From NCBI RefSeq assembly GCF_963667775.1, contig NZ_OY764015.1, positions 2,965,001 through 3,029,000 of the forward strand: a stretch of DNA of 64,000 nucleotides, read 5' to 3'. The first letter of the stretch is position 1. Every line of letters begins with the position of its first letter. Shown in pieces: positions 1-8,179 of the stretch. The notes beneath the pieces were generated by a model. The model was given only the letters and a program-made list of their open reading frames with translations, was not told the DNA's origin and searched no databases. A program made the translations under genes and the position numbers. This DNA is from an uncultured Trichococcus sp. Its GTDB lineage: Bacteria > Bacillota > Bacilli > Lactobacillales > Aerococcaceae.

Positions 1-894
1 ACCATGCCGAGTGAAGTGGTGCGTTTGGCCAGCTTCTATATGAAGAACGACCGCGTTTCGGTGAAAATGGAAAGCGACGAGGCATCCAAGCCGAAGATTC
101 TGCAATCCTTCATCCGTGTCCAAGAGTCAGGCAAAGCCAAGCAACTATTGGATCTGCTGACCGTTGAGAATCCGGACAGCTGCATCATCTTCTGCAATAC
201 GCAAGAAGCCGTTAATGGACTGTACACATTCTTGAGCAAAGCCGGTTTGCCGATCGATAAGATGCACGGCGGAATGGTGCAGGATGACCGCACTGCCGTT
301 ATGGAAGATTTCCGCAAAGGCAGGCTGCGTTATTTGGTGGCTACGGATGTGGCTGCGCGCGGGATCGATGTCGATAACGTGACGCATGTCGTCAATTATG
401 ATGTCCCCGAGGAGAAAGAGAGCTTCATCCACCGTACCGGCAGAACCGGCCGCGCCGGCAAAACGGGGGTAGCCTTGACCTTGGTAACGCCTAGTGAGGA
501 AAGAAGCTGGCAGGGAGTGAAAGACTTCGCGCAGCAGGAAATCACCGAAATCGATCCGCCGAGCGCCCGCTTCGTGCAGCATCACAAAGCGGCTTTCGAA
601 AAGAAACTTCAGGAACGTCCTGTCATCAAACGCGCGCGCAACCGGGAATTGAACAAGGACATCACCAAAGTCTATTTCAACGGCGGCAAGAAGAAAAAAC
701 TGCGCGCCATCGATTTCGTAGGTACGCTGACCAACATTCCCGGTATCGATGCGGATGACATCGGCATCATCACGATCCAGGAAAACGTGACCTACATCGA
801 AATCCTGAACGGAAAAGGGCCGCATGTGATTTCTGAGATGCAGAACCGCACCGTCAAAGGCAAAGCGTTGAAAGTGCATAAAGCAAAGAAATAG
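1..894 (+). CDS. dbpA: DEAD-box ATP-dependent RNA helicase, DbpA type (5' end cut off by window)
   Basis: The 3' part of a DEAD-box RNA helicase whose N-terminal ATP-binding domain lies before the window. The first codons read T-M-P-S-E, matching the SAT-MP motif III junction, so the ATG at base 4 is probably internal. What is visible is helicase domain 2, with motif IV-like IIFCNT, motif V ATDVAARGID and motif VI HRTGRTGRAG, followed by a basic linker (KKKKLRAID). The last 75 or so residues resemble the DbpA/YxiN RRM-like domain that directs these helicases to 23S rRNA hairpin 92. The expected role is 50S subunit assembly in the cytoplasm. A terminator follows, so it ends its transcript. Confidence is high for the family and moderate for the DbpA subtype. 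Confidence 0.9.
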   Translation, partial: TMPSEVVRLASFYMKNDRVSVKMESDEASKPKILQSFIRVQESGKAKQLLDLLTVENPDSCIIFCNTQEAVNGLYTFLSKAGLPIDKMHGGMVQDDRTAVMEDFRKGRLRYLVATDVAARGIDVDNVTHVVNYDVPEEKESFIHRTGRTGRAGKTGVALTLVTPSEERSWQGVKDFAQQEITEIDPPSARFVQHHKAAFEKKLQERPVIKRARNRELNKDITKVYFNGGKKKKLRAIDFVGTLTNIPGIDADDIGIITIQENVTYIEILNGKGPHVISEMQNRTVKGKALKVHKAKK

Positions 895-920
895 ATGCAG
901 CAAAATTGAACGCTTGAATG

Positions 921-972
921 CGAAACGACCCGCATGTCTCCGTTGTAATGAGGAGCTTGTCGGGTCGTTTTC
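921..972 (+). terminator. Rho-independent terminator after the helicase gene
   Basis: GAAACGACCCG (from 922) pairs with CGGGTCGTTTTC (from 961) across a long loop and ends in a short T run. It lies 27 nt after the helicase stop. An open frame that could extend mnmH upstream runs through it, which argues against that extension being coding. Confidence 0.75.
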
Positions 973-1040
973 ATGTACTCGCTTCAAGATTTCGGGTGGC
1001 ATTCCTGACCGACAGAGGCTATACTAAGAAACAGAAAGTG

Positions 1041-2090
1041 GTGAACCAATTGAAACCAGTCGTAACGTATGAAGAAATAGAACAGCAACGCGGAGACAAA
1101 TCGATTCTGTATGTGGACGTCAGGAGTCCTTCCGAGTATGCGAAGTCAACCATACCGGGCGCCGTAAATGTGCCCGTACTGGATGATGAGGATAGGAAAA
1201 CAGTAGGAACGCTTTACGTTTCCGGCAAAATCGACGAAGCGAAAAGTCACGGCATCCAAGTCATTTCCCCAAGATTGCCTGAGATGTTCAGTCTTTTCCA
1301 GGAATATACAAAAGCCTACGATCAAGTCGTCATCTTCTGCAGCAGGGGAGGATTCCGCAGTAATTCGATTTTTTCCTTGCTCAAATCCTTGGGGATGACT
1401 GTCCATCGGATGGAAGGCGGCTACAAAAACTACCGCAGCACAATCAACAATATGATTCCCATATTGTTCGAAAAGGTTCATTTTGTGACGCTCTATGGAA
1501 ATACCGGGACCGGAAAAACAGCCATCCTGGAGGAACTGAAGAAACGTGGAGCCAATGTGCTTGATTTGGAGGCCTGCGCCAACAACAGAGGGTCCGTCTT
1601 CGGAGGTGTCGGCCTGAAGAAGAAACAGCCGCACAACCAAAAAATGTTCGAAAGTCTGTTGGTCGAGAGCGCAGCCGGCTGGAAGGAGCCGCTGATCGTC
1701 TTTACCGAAGGCGAAAGCAAGCGGATCGGACAGGCTGTCTTGCCGCCTTCGTTGATTGATGCGATGCAGAAAGGCATCAACCTGAACATCGAGGCTTCAT
1801 TGGAATACCGGATCGGACAGATCAAAAAGGATTATCTCCACAGCAATGAAACAGAGCTTCTCGCAGCGCTTGATCGCTTGAAATCTTATCTGAATGAGGC
1901 GCGTGTCGAGGGTTACAAGGAACAGGTGCGCCAGCAGGATTTCGACGCGGTCATCGCGGATCTATTGGTGAAATACTACGATCCCCGTTACAACTTCAAC
2001 AAAAAAGAATTTGCCGCCGTCTTCCGCAATGAAGACGCCGCAGCAACGGCCGAAGCCATTCTGGAATGGATGAAGCAAAGGAACGATTGA
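1041..2090 (+). CDS. mnmH: tRNA 2-selenouridine synthase
   Basis: MnmH (SelU/YbbB) converts 5-methylaminomethyl-2-thiouridine at the tRNA wobble position to the 2-seleno form, using selenophosphate from SelD and a geranylated intermediate. The N-terminal rhodanese domain carries the loop FCSRGGFRS with catalytic Cys near residue 100. A P-loop (GNTGTGKT, about 153-160) opens the C-terminal domain. At about 349 residues the length is typical. The reading frame stays open back to 918, but that stretch contains the helicase terminator, so I chose GTG 1041. TTG 1050 is an alternative and neither has a strong ribosome site. It converges on the selD cluster on the other strand, which would provide its selenium donor. 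Confidence 0.9.
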   Translation: MNQLKPVVTYEEIEQQRGDKSILYVDVRSPSEYAKSTIPGAVNVPVLDDEDRKTVGTLYVSGKIDEAKSHGIQVISPRLPEMFSLFQEYTKAYDQVVIFCSRGGFRSNSIFSLLKSLGMTVHRMEGGYKNYRSTINNMIPILFEKVHFVTLYGNTGTGKTAILEELKKRGANVLDLEACANNRGSVFGGVGLKKKQPHNQKMFESLLVESAAGWKEPLIVFTEGESKRIGQAVLPPSLIDAMQKGINLNIEASLEYRIGQIKKDYLHSNETELLAALDRLKSYLNEARVEGYKEQVRQQDFDAVIADLLVKYYDPRYNFNKKEFAAVFRNEDAAATAEAILEWMKQRND

Positions 2091-2101
2091 TCAAAAAAAC
2101 A

Positions 2102-2146
2102 AAACAGAGCAACTACCCCATTCAGGGGAAGCTGCTCTGTTTTTTT
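2102..2146 (+). terminator. Terminator of mnmH
   Basis: AAACAGAGC and GCTCTGTTT arms enclose an inner CCCC/GGGG pair and are followed by seven T residues. It lies 12 nt after the mnmH stop. Confidence 0.85.
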
Positions 2147-2191
2147 GTTCTGTAAGAAGGTATTCGTACTATTGAGCCGCTCATGCTCTGG

Positions 2192-2220
2192 TTGTCCGAT
2201 TCTTCCCGGTTATCGGACAA
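2192..2220. repeat. Short palindromic repeat, TTGTCCGAT family, copy 1
   Basis: TTGTCCGAT, 11 nt, then ATCGGACAA: a perfect 9-bp inverted repeat 9 nt beyond the stop of the minus-strand desulfurase homologue. No T run follows on either strand, so it is not an obvious terminator. A copy with the same 11-nt spacing lies at 55392-55419 and a half copy at 33396-33415. Confidence 0.6.
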
Positions 2221-2229
2221 TTTTCATTT

Positions 2230-3390
2230 TTATCCTTCTTCCGCCAAGTTCTTCAGCGCTTTGGCTGCATAGTCGATTTCCTCCACCGTATTGAAGCTGG
2301 AGAAGCTGAAGCGGACCATGCCGTTTTTTTCTGTTCCGAAAGCTTGGTGGATGAGCGGTGCGCAATGGGCGCCGGGGCGCACCGCGATCGCGTAATCCAT
2401 GAAGAGCGCATCGCTGAGGTCGCCGGAGGACCAGCCCTCCAGATTCAGCGAAACGACCGGCGCACGCTCGACGTTTTCAGCGAAGCTGCCATAGAGGATG
2501 ATTCCCGGGATGTTCTTGATCTGTTCATGGAAGCGGAAAGTCAGTTCCTGCAGGTGACGGCTGATTTCAGCCAGGCCTTTTTGCTGGATGTAATCCACAC
2601 CGGCGGAAAGGCCCGCCAAGCCGTGGACATTCTGGGTGCCGGCCTCGAAAAGAATCGGCATCGCTGTCGGGTATCGCTTGTCGAAAGAATGGAAGCCGCT
2701 GCCGCCTGTGAACACCGGCATAAAAGCTAATGTTTTTTCGCCGAGGCAGATGCCCCCGGTTCCTTGCGGGCCATAAAGTCCTTTGTGGCCGGTGAAACAG
2801 AGGACATCGATGTGCTGCTTCACCATGTCGATGGCGAGGATGCCTGCGCTCTGGGAAGCATCGACAATGAAAATCAGATTGTGCTCCCGGCAGAAGCTGC
2901 CGATCCATTCCAAATCCACGGCATTGCCGGTGACATTCGAAGCATGGTTGACCACGACTGCCCGGGTATCGGATCGCAACAGGCGCTCAAAATCGGGATA
3001 AAGGAGTGTCCCAAATTCATCGACGCCGACAAAGGACAGGGAAGCCCCCAGTTCTTCCAGTTGGTACAGCGGACGCAGAACGGCGTTGTGCTCCGTCACT
3101 GTCGTGATGATGTGGTCCGCCGGCGTCAGCAAGCCCTTCAGTACCAGGTTCAGCGATGCGGTGGCGTTGGCAGTAAACGCGACGTTTGCGGTTTCCGGCA
3201 CACGGAACAGGGCCGCCGTTTTTTGGCGCAACGTTTCCGTCAACCGCAATGCGTTCAGGGAAGCGGCATGGCTGCCACGTGCCGGGTTGCCCAGCTGAGC
3301 GTCGGCGATGGCATGATAAACAGCTTCAGCCACCGCAGCCGGCTTCTTCAGCGTAGTTGCGCTGTTGTCGAAATAATAAAGTTCACTCAT
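2230..3390 (-). CDS. Cysteine desulfurase family protein (class V aminotransferase), selenium cluster
   Basis: A PLP-dependent class V aminotransferase of the NifS/SufS-like type, in the branch often found beside selD and DUF3343. It begins LYYFDNSATT, the usual N-terminus, and carries the PLP-lysine motif CFTGHKGLYGP and the substrate-loop GAHCAPL near the C-terminus, whose Cys would carry the persulfide or perselenide. About 386 residues. ATG 3390 was chosen because GGAGG sits 8 nt upstream; the frame runs open further upstream through DUF3343. Its start overlaps the end of the DUF3343 gene by 8 nt, showing translational coupling. The likely role is to mobilise sulfur or selenium from cysteine or selenocysteine for SelD. 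Family is sure; the selenium role is inferred from context. Confidence 0.88.
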   Translation of the reverse strand: MSELYYFDNSATTLKKPAAVAEAVYHAIADAQLGNPARGSHAASLNALRLTETLRQKTAALFRVPETANVAFTANATASLNLVLKGLLTPADHIITTVTEHNAVLRPLYQLEELGASLSFVGVDEFGTLLYPDFERLLRSDTRAVVVNHASNVTGNAVDLEWIGSFCREHNLIFIVDASQSAGILAIDMVKQHIDVLCFTGHKGLYGPQGTGGICLGEKTLAFMPVFTGGSGFHSFDKRYPTAMPILFEAGTQNVHGLAGLSAGVDYIQQKGLAEISRHLQELTFRFHEQIKNIPGIILYGSFAENVERAPVVSLNLEGWSSGDLSDALFMDYAIAVRPGAHCAPLIHQAFGTEKNGMVRFSFSSFNTVEEIDYAAKALKNLAEEG

Positions 3391-3655
3391 GCCAGACCTC
3401 CACGGATTTTTTTCGGTTCTCAAAACGCACCTCGTAGCAGCCATCGTTGTAAATGGCATGTTCCGACAACAATGCCCGGACCGCGTTCAGCTCGGCGAGA
3501 TGCGTCTGCAGCACAAGGCCGCAACCTGCCGAAATCTGTTCCGGCATGGGGATCAGCCGGCATTCCCGACCGGTATCCCGGACAACGGCTTCTGCGGCTG
3601 CCGCGGCCTGGGAAGTCGGAAACGCGACGATGCCGTAATGTTTGCGGTCGATCAT
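3383..3655 (-). CDS. DUF3343 family protein, putative Se/S carrier
   Basis: A 90-residue cytoplasmic protein of the DUF3343 (putative Se/S carrier-like) family, recognisable from the start YGIVAFPTSQAAA and the central RLIPMPEQISAGCGL with a conserved Cys in the AGCGL turn. The family consistently occurs beside selenium-trait genes and is proposed to carry selenium or sulfur; no activity is established. Its ATG overlaps the yedF stop (ATGA) and its end overlaps the start of the desulfurase gene, so the genes are tightly coupled. Confidence 0.85.
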   Translation of the reverse strand: MIDRKHYGIVAFPTSQAAAAAEAVVRDTGRECRLIPMPEQISAGCGLVLQTHLAELNAVRALLSEHAIYNDGCYEVRFENRKKSVEVWHE

Positions 3656-4275
3656 GGCGATACGGTCTTGGAGGTGCGCAGGATTTCAACGATGCGGTAC
3701 ATGTTTGTGTAAGTGCCGACCGCCAATGTGTCCTTCACGCCATAGAATTCCCCGCAGATGCCGCAAGTCAGGACCTCGACGCCGTCTTCCTCCAACGCTT
3801 TGAGGTCTTCTAAAACGGCTGATCCTTCCGTCGTCAGCAGCGCGCCGGCATTGTAGCAGAGCACTTTTTCGGGCAGGACTTCCTGCTCCGTCAGGGAGAA
3901 GAGGAAGCTTTTCATCAGCGTACGGCCCAATTTCTCGCTGCCGTTGCCGATGCAGTCGCTGTTCAATGCGACGACATAGCTTGTCCCGGATGACGTCAAT
4001 GTTTCATTGGCTTGCTCCGGAAGCACAGTGTGTTCGGCGGCGTGCGGTCCGTTGTCGGATTTAGGATCCGAAAGCTGCACTTCATAAAGGGAATCGTTGA
4101 TTTTTTCGACTTGGACTGACAGTTTCAGCTGCTCCGCCATCTTGGCAAGATTCTGCGTCGCGATCTCATTGTCCACGCTGATAAGCACCGTTTCTCCGTT
4201 GCTCTCTTTCAAAGCCCGTTTGGTCAGAATGACTGGCATCGGACAAGCTTGTCCGACTGCATCTATTTTTTTCAT
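3652..4275 (-). CDS. yedF: Selenium metabolism protein YedF
   Basis: Two domains are visible. Residues 1-70 are TusA/SirA-like, with the motif GQACPMPVI whose Cys11 is the usual sulfur/selenium carrier. The C-terminal half resembles the DsrE/peroxiredoxin-like fold, with a conserved CGICGEFYGV segment. This is the domain order of YedF, found in most selenium-utilising genomes and thought to help deliver selenium to SelD. ATG 4275 follows a CAGGAGG site. It lies 227 nt after selD, separated by a structured repeat (4317-4500), so expression from the selD promoter would have to read through that element. Confidence 0.88.
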   Translation of the reverse strand: MKKIDAVGQACPMPVILTKRALKESNGETVLISVDNEIATQNLAKMAEQLKLSVQVEKINDSLYEVQLSDPKSDNGPHAAEHTVLPEQANETLTSSGTSYVVALNSDCIGNGSEKLGRTLMKSFLFSLTEQEVLPEKVLCYNAGALLTTEGSAVLEDLKALEEDGVEVLTCGICGEFYGVKDTLAVGTYTNMYRIVEILRTSKTVSP

Positions 4276-4316
4276 GCTCTTTTCCTCCTGGTTAAGTCAT
4301 AGTATTTTGAATGCAG

Positions 4317-4500
4317 AAGTGCATCACTGCAATTGCTTTACAGGTTGGTAAAATATTCCATGCATTCCAAAGTGTTGGCTAGCTTCACGGGTTAGCCCTT
4401 CGGAAATTAGATAAATCGGTCCTATTGCGCTCTTCGATGCTCAGTCGGACCGGTTTCCTAAATTTCTTTCAGGGCTGAACGAACCCGTTCCGCTTTTCTT
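4317..4500 (-). repeat. Structured intergenic repeat, about 180 nt, copy 1
   Basis: This is nearly identical to 63672-63853 read on the + strand. Positions 4381-4500 differ from copy 2 at only four bases by my count, and the rest is more diverged. On the minus strand it begins AAGAAAAGC two nt after the selD stop codon. It folds into a long hairpin: ACGGGTT with AACCCGT, AGCCC with GGGCT, an A/T-rich stem, then AAACCGGTCC with GGACCGATTT around a 24-nt loop. The distal section (4317-4365) is bounded by GTGCAT and ATGCAT. No coding capacity or T run is visible. Confidence 0.85.
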
Positions 4501-4502
4501 GT

Positions 4503-5534
4503 TCAATGGATCACCGTGATTTTCTTGGCGTCCTTCTCGGTCACTTCGCCGATGATGCCGCAGGGCAAGCCCAGTGCTTCGATTTCGGCAAGCAGCGCGG
4601 CCGCTTCTTCGACAGGAACGCTCACCAGCAGGCCGCCGGATGTCTGCGGATCAAAAAGGATTTCCTCCAAGGCATAGTCATCGATCTGGAAGTCGACATC
4701 GGTTTCCAAGTGATTGCGGTTGCGCTGTCCGCCGGCTGTGATCAGGAATTCCTGGGCTCCTTGATAGGCTCCGTGCAGGAAAGGCACGCTATCGGCGTAG
4801 ACGGTCGCTGAACAGCGGTCGCTGACCATCTCCGACAGATGCCCCAACAGGCCGAAACCGGTGATGTCCGTGCAGCTGTGGACGGTGTACTTTTTCAGGA
4901 TCTCCGCCGCATAACGGTTCAGCGTCGTCATCGAGACGACCGCCTGATCGAAGGATTCCTGCGCCATTTCCCCCGCGCTGTAAGCGGTAGTGATGATGCC
5001 GGTCCCCAATGGCTTCGTCAGCAGCAGGACATCGCCCGGGATACAGGTATCATTCCGGTAGATCCGATCCGGATGGACTCTTCCCAATACCGAAAGCCCG
5101 TATTTGGGCTGGGGGTCGTGGATCGAATGCCCTCCGACCAGCACGCCGCCTGCCTCCTGGACTTTCTTGAAGCCGCCCGCCAAAATTTTCCCGAGTGTAT
5201 CGGTGCTTTTTGTTTCGGGCCAGCAGACGATGTTCATGGCCGTCAACACTTCTCCGCCCATCGCAAACACATCGCTCAAGGCGTTGGCAGCGGCGATTTC
5301 CCCGAAAAGCGAGGCATCGGCAACCATCGCAGGGAAAAAGTCCAACGTCTGGATCATGGCCGTCTCGGCATCTATCCGGAATACCGCTGCATCATCCGAC
5401 GAATCGAAACCGACCAAAAAATTCGGATTCTCCTGTTTCGGAAACTGGCTGAGCAGATCACCCAGCACGCCGGGTCCGATTTTCGCATTACACCCCCCGC
5501 AGATAAATAGTTCATTTGATAATTCTTGTTCCAT
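4503..5534 (-). CDS. selD: Selenide, water dikinase (selenophosphate synthetase)
   Basis: SelD makes selenophosphate from selenide and ATP. The N-terminal signature ICGGCNAKIG places a Cys (residue 15) and Lys18 at the catalytic pair, so this is a cysteine rather than a selenocysteine form. LVGFDSSDDAAV gives the Mg-ATP aspartates, and DITGFGLLGHL and FDPQTSGGLL are the AIR-synthase-type C-terminal motifs. About 343 residues, normal length. A GTG at 5543 would add three residues, but the AGGAG site abuts it; that site is 8 nt from ATG 5534, so I chose the ATG. A TATAAT-like box lies at 5574-5579 on this strand. It heads the yedF-DUF3343-desulfurase row. Confidence 0.95.
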   Translation of the reverse strand: MEQELSNELFICGGCNAKIGPGVLGDLLSQFPKQENPNFLVGFDSSDDAAVFRIDAETAMIQTLDFFPAMVADASLFGEIAAANALSDVFAMGGEVLTAMNIVCWPETKSTDTLGKILAGGFKKVQEAGGVLVGGHSIHDPQPKYGLSVLGRVHPDRIYRNDTCIPGDVLLLTKPLGTGIITTAYSAGEMAQESFDQAVVSMTTLNRYAAEILKKYTVHSCTDITGFGLLGHLSEMVSDRCSATVYADSVPFLHGAYQGAQEFLITAGGQRNRNHLETDVDFQIDDYALEEILFDPQTSGGLLVSVPVEEAAALLAEIEALGLPCGIIGEVTEKDAKKITVIH

Positions 5535-5654
5535 ATTGTTCACTCCTGTAAGTCATGACGTGTTCACCTTTCAATTATATACCACGAATCAAAACATAAG
5601 GCGGATAATCTGCATATTTTATAAGTAAGGGATTCGATTTGGGGAGGTCCATGA

Positions 5655-5688
5655 CATATTTTCTGCGAAAAAAGAACTCGCAGATATG
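5655..5688. repeat. Dyad in the divergent selD-recQ intergenic region
   Basis: CATAT-TCTGCG and CGCAGA-TATG arms flank an A-rich 11-nt centre. It sits in the 261-nt region between selD and recQ and may be an operator or a leader hairpin. Nothing else in this region is clear apart from the selD -10-like box. Confidence 0.35.
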
Positions 5689-5795
5689 ATATGATGGAGA
5701 AGTCAATTCTGACGGGTTGCCGTTGCTTTCTTGAGTGAAGGCAAGTCTGTTCAGGAATATTCGGTTAACAAGAAAAGATAAACAATTAAGGATGG

Positions 5796-7991
5796 ATGCA
5801 AGTGGTTGATAAAGAAGTACTGTATGGAACACTGAAAAAATATTTCGGCTATGACAGCTTCCGGGAGGGTCAAGAGGAACTGATCACGAACACTCTGCAA
5901 GGGAAAGACGTACTCGGGATCATGCCGACAAGCGGAGGGAAATCGCTCTGCTACCAGCTGCCGGCGTTGCTGCTGGACGGCATGACGATCGTCGTATCCC
6001 CGTTGGTTTCATTGATGAAGGATCAGGTCGACAGCCTGAGGGAAATGGGGATTGCCGCGGCATACCTCAACAGCACACTCTCCCGGGAAGAGTTCCTGCA
6101 ATTGATGGACGACATGCGCTCCGGGCAGCTCAAGCTGCTCTACATCGCGCCGGAACGGATCGACAACGAATCGTTCATGAATGCCCTTCGCTTTGTGAAG
6201 GTTCCTTTGCTGGTGGTCGATGAGGCCCACTGCATCTCGCAATGGGGCAGCGATTTCCGGCCTTCCTACCAAGGTGTGGCCCGTCTCTACGATGTGTTCG
6301 ACAGACGTCCGAGGGTTGCCGCCTTCACCGCCACAGCAACCGAACCGGTCCAGGACGATATCCTGATCCAGTTGCGCCTGCAACAGCCGTTCCGCTTGGT
6401 GACGGGATTTGACCGCAGCAATTTGGCCTTCAGCGTGGAAAAGCCCGCTGATAAGTTCAAGTTCCTCGTGAAGGACCTCAACCCGAAGGAAGCGAGCATC
6501 ATCTATTGCTCGACCAGAAAAAATGTGGAATCGGTCCAGAAAAAATTGGAACAAAAAGGCTTTGCTGTGACGCTTTACCATGCCGGGCTGCCTGAACATG
6601 AGCGCCAAAGGAACCAGGATGATTTCCTGTTCGACCGCAAACCGATCATGGTTGCAACGAATGCTTTCGGGATGGGGATCGACAAAAGCAATGTGCGGAC
6701 CGTTTATCACTACAACATGCCCAAAAACCTCGAAAGCTATTACCAAGAAGCCGGAAGGGCGGGCCGTGACGGAGAGGAAGCGCGTGTCATCCTGCTGTTT
6801 TCGACGCAGGACATCATCATCAACCAGTTGCTGAACAGCAAGACGAACGACAGCGAAGCGACCAACAAATTGAACAAGATGATCAATTATTGTTATACGA
6901 ACCAATGCCTGCGCCGCTACATCCTGGAATATTTTGGCGAAACGACGGCTGAACTTGACTGCCAGCACTGCTCCAACTGCCTGCGCCGCACGGAGCAGAT
7001 AGATATCACCGAAGAAGCCCAAAAAATTCTGTCCTGCGTCGTGCGGGTGCGCGGACGTTACGGCGTCCAGAAAATCATCGGCATACTGACAGGGAGCAAA
7101 CAGAAGGGCATCACCGATTTCGGGCTGGATAAGCTCAAGACATATGGACTGATGAGCACCTATAATGATGGGGAAATCCGCGAAATGATCGGGGTATTGA
7201 TTGCGGATGAATACCTGCAGGTGACAGGCGATCAGTATCCGTTGATCCAAGTCACTCCGAAAGCGCTGGAAATCCTCAAGGAAGGGAAAAAAGTCGGGAT
7301 GTCGTATGCAATCGAGACCGGCAAGGGCACCGCCAAACAGAGCGGAGGCGGCTTGTACGATACCGAACTGTTCGACCGGCTGCGCAGTGTGCGCACGGAA
7401 ATGGCGAATGAGCACGGGATCCCTTCCTACATCGTCTTTTCGGACAGCACGCTGCATGAGATGGCACGCAATTTTCCGACAACTGATGACGCCTTCCTTC
7501 ACCTGTCCGGGGTTGGCGAAACGAAGCTCGAGCGCTACGGCAAAGTGTTCATGGGTGTCATTTCCGATTACCTGAAGGAATTCCCTGATGCCGAAGCGGT
7601 TCTGCATCAAAAACAATTGGAGCAGAAAGAACTGGCAGGCAATCCGGAACCTACGGAAAAACGACCGAAACCGGCTCAAAAAAATTACGCCGGCACCACC
7701 TTTGAGGAAACCTACCGCCTGTACCAAGAAGGCAAGACAGTCGAAGAGATCATCGCCATCCGAGGCTTGGCGCGGATGACGATCGAAAACCATTTCCGCC
7801 ATTTGGCCGAACAGTCGGCCTATGAAATGCATTTGACGGATTTCGTCACGGACGAACAGGCGGAGGTCATCACCAGCGCAATCGATGAAGCCGAGGATCA
7901 GCATCTGAAACCCCTTAAGGAAAAGCTGGGGGACGACTACAGCTATTTCCAGATCGGGATGGTGCTGGCTTTCCGGAAAAGAGAACAGTAG
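5796..7991 (+). CDS. recQ: ATP-dependent DNA helicase RecQ
   Basis: A 3'-5' DNA helicase for recombination and replication-fork repair. Order of parts: helicase core with Walker A PTSGGKS (about 44-50), DEAH box (142-145), motif VI QEAGRAGRDG; zinc-binding Cys set (C371, then CQHCSNC about 389-395); winged-helix RQC region; HRDC domain (about 530-600, FLHLSGVGETKL); and a C-terminal helix-turn-helix extension (YRLYQEGKTVEEI). At 731 residues it is longer than the roughly 590-residue Bacillus RecQ because of this last domain. ATG 5796 is close to its AAGGATGG site; GTG 5802 has better spacing and could be the true start. Confidence 0.95.
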   Translation: MQVVDKEVLYGTLKKYFGYDSFREGQEELITNTLQGKDVLGIMPTSGGKSLCYQLPALLLDGMTIVVSPLVSLMKDQVDSLREMGIAAAYLNSTLSREEFLQLMDDMRSGQLKLLYIAPERIDNESFMNALRFVKVPLLVVDEAHCISQWGSDFRPSYQGVARLYDVFDRRPRVAAFTATATEPVQDDILIQLRLQQPFRLVTGFDRSNLAFSVEKPADKFKFLVKDLNPKEASIIYCSTRKNVESVQKKLEQKGFAVTLYHAGLPEHERQRNQDDFLFDRKPIMVATNAFGMGIDKSNVRTVYHYNMPKNLESYYQEAGRAGRDGEEARVILLFSTQDIIINQLLNSKTNDSEATNKLNKMINYCYTNQCLRRYILEYFGETTAELDCQHCSNCLRRTEQIDITEEAQKILSCVVRVRGRYGVQKIIGILTGSKQKGITDFGLDKLKTYGLMSTYNDGEIREMIGVLIADEYLQVTGDQYPLIQVTPKALEILKEGKKVGMSYAIETGKGTAKQSGGGLYDTELFDRLRSVRTEMANEHGIPSYIVFSDSTLHEMARNFPTTDDAFLHLSGVGETKLERYGKVFMGVISDYLKEFPDAEAVLHQKQLEQKELAGNPEPTEKRPKPAQKNYAGTTFEETYRLYQEGKTVEEIIAIRGLARMTIENHFRHLAEQSAYEMHLTDFVTDEQAEVITSAIDEAEDQHLKPLKEKLGDDYSYFQIGMVLAFRKREQ

Positions 7992-8004
7992 AATGACTTA
8001 GAAC

Positions 8005-8047
8005 AAGTTTGGGGTCGCTTCATTTTTGAAGCGATCCTGAACTTTTT
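8005..8047 (+). terminator. Terminator of recQ
   Basis: GGGTCGCTTCA pairs with TGAAGCGATCC, extended by AAGTT/AACTT, and is followed by a T run. It lies 14 nt after the recQ stop. Confidence 0.85.
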
Positions 8048-8179
8048 GCAGTTATCCGTGTCTTTGGCCCGTTTGTGTTTTTTTTAACGGGGTATTGTTT
8101 GGTATAATGTAGAAAAGAGAGCGGTTACGAACGGACGCTCCATTTCCTGTCGCTTACAATCCTGCAGGGAGGGATTACC

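Noticed and set aside
918-1040. N-terminal extension of mnmH to ATG 918
   Set aside because: The stretch contains the helicase terminator hairpin, and the extra residues do not look like the rhodanese family N-terminus.
4317-4500. Reading the 180-nt repeat as an insertion sequence
   Set aside because: No transposase frame, no clear target duplication, and placement tied to stop codons; a small non-coding element fits better.
5535-5543. GTG start for selD
   Set aside because: The AGGAG site touches the GTG; the ATG three codons later has correct spacing.
6009-7904. A 631-codon open frame on the minus strand, opposite recQ
   Set aside because: Shadow of recQ; no motif, no ribosome site, and it lies wholly within a conserved gene.
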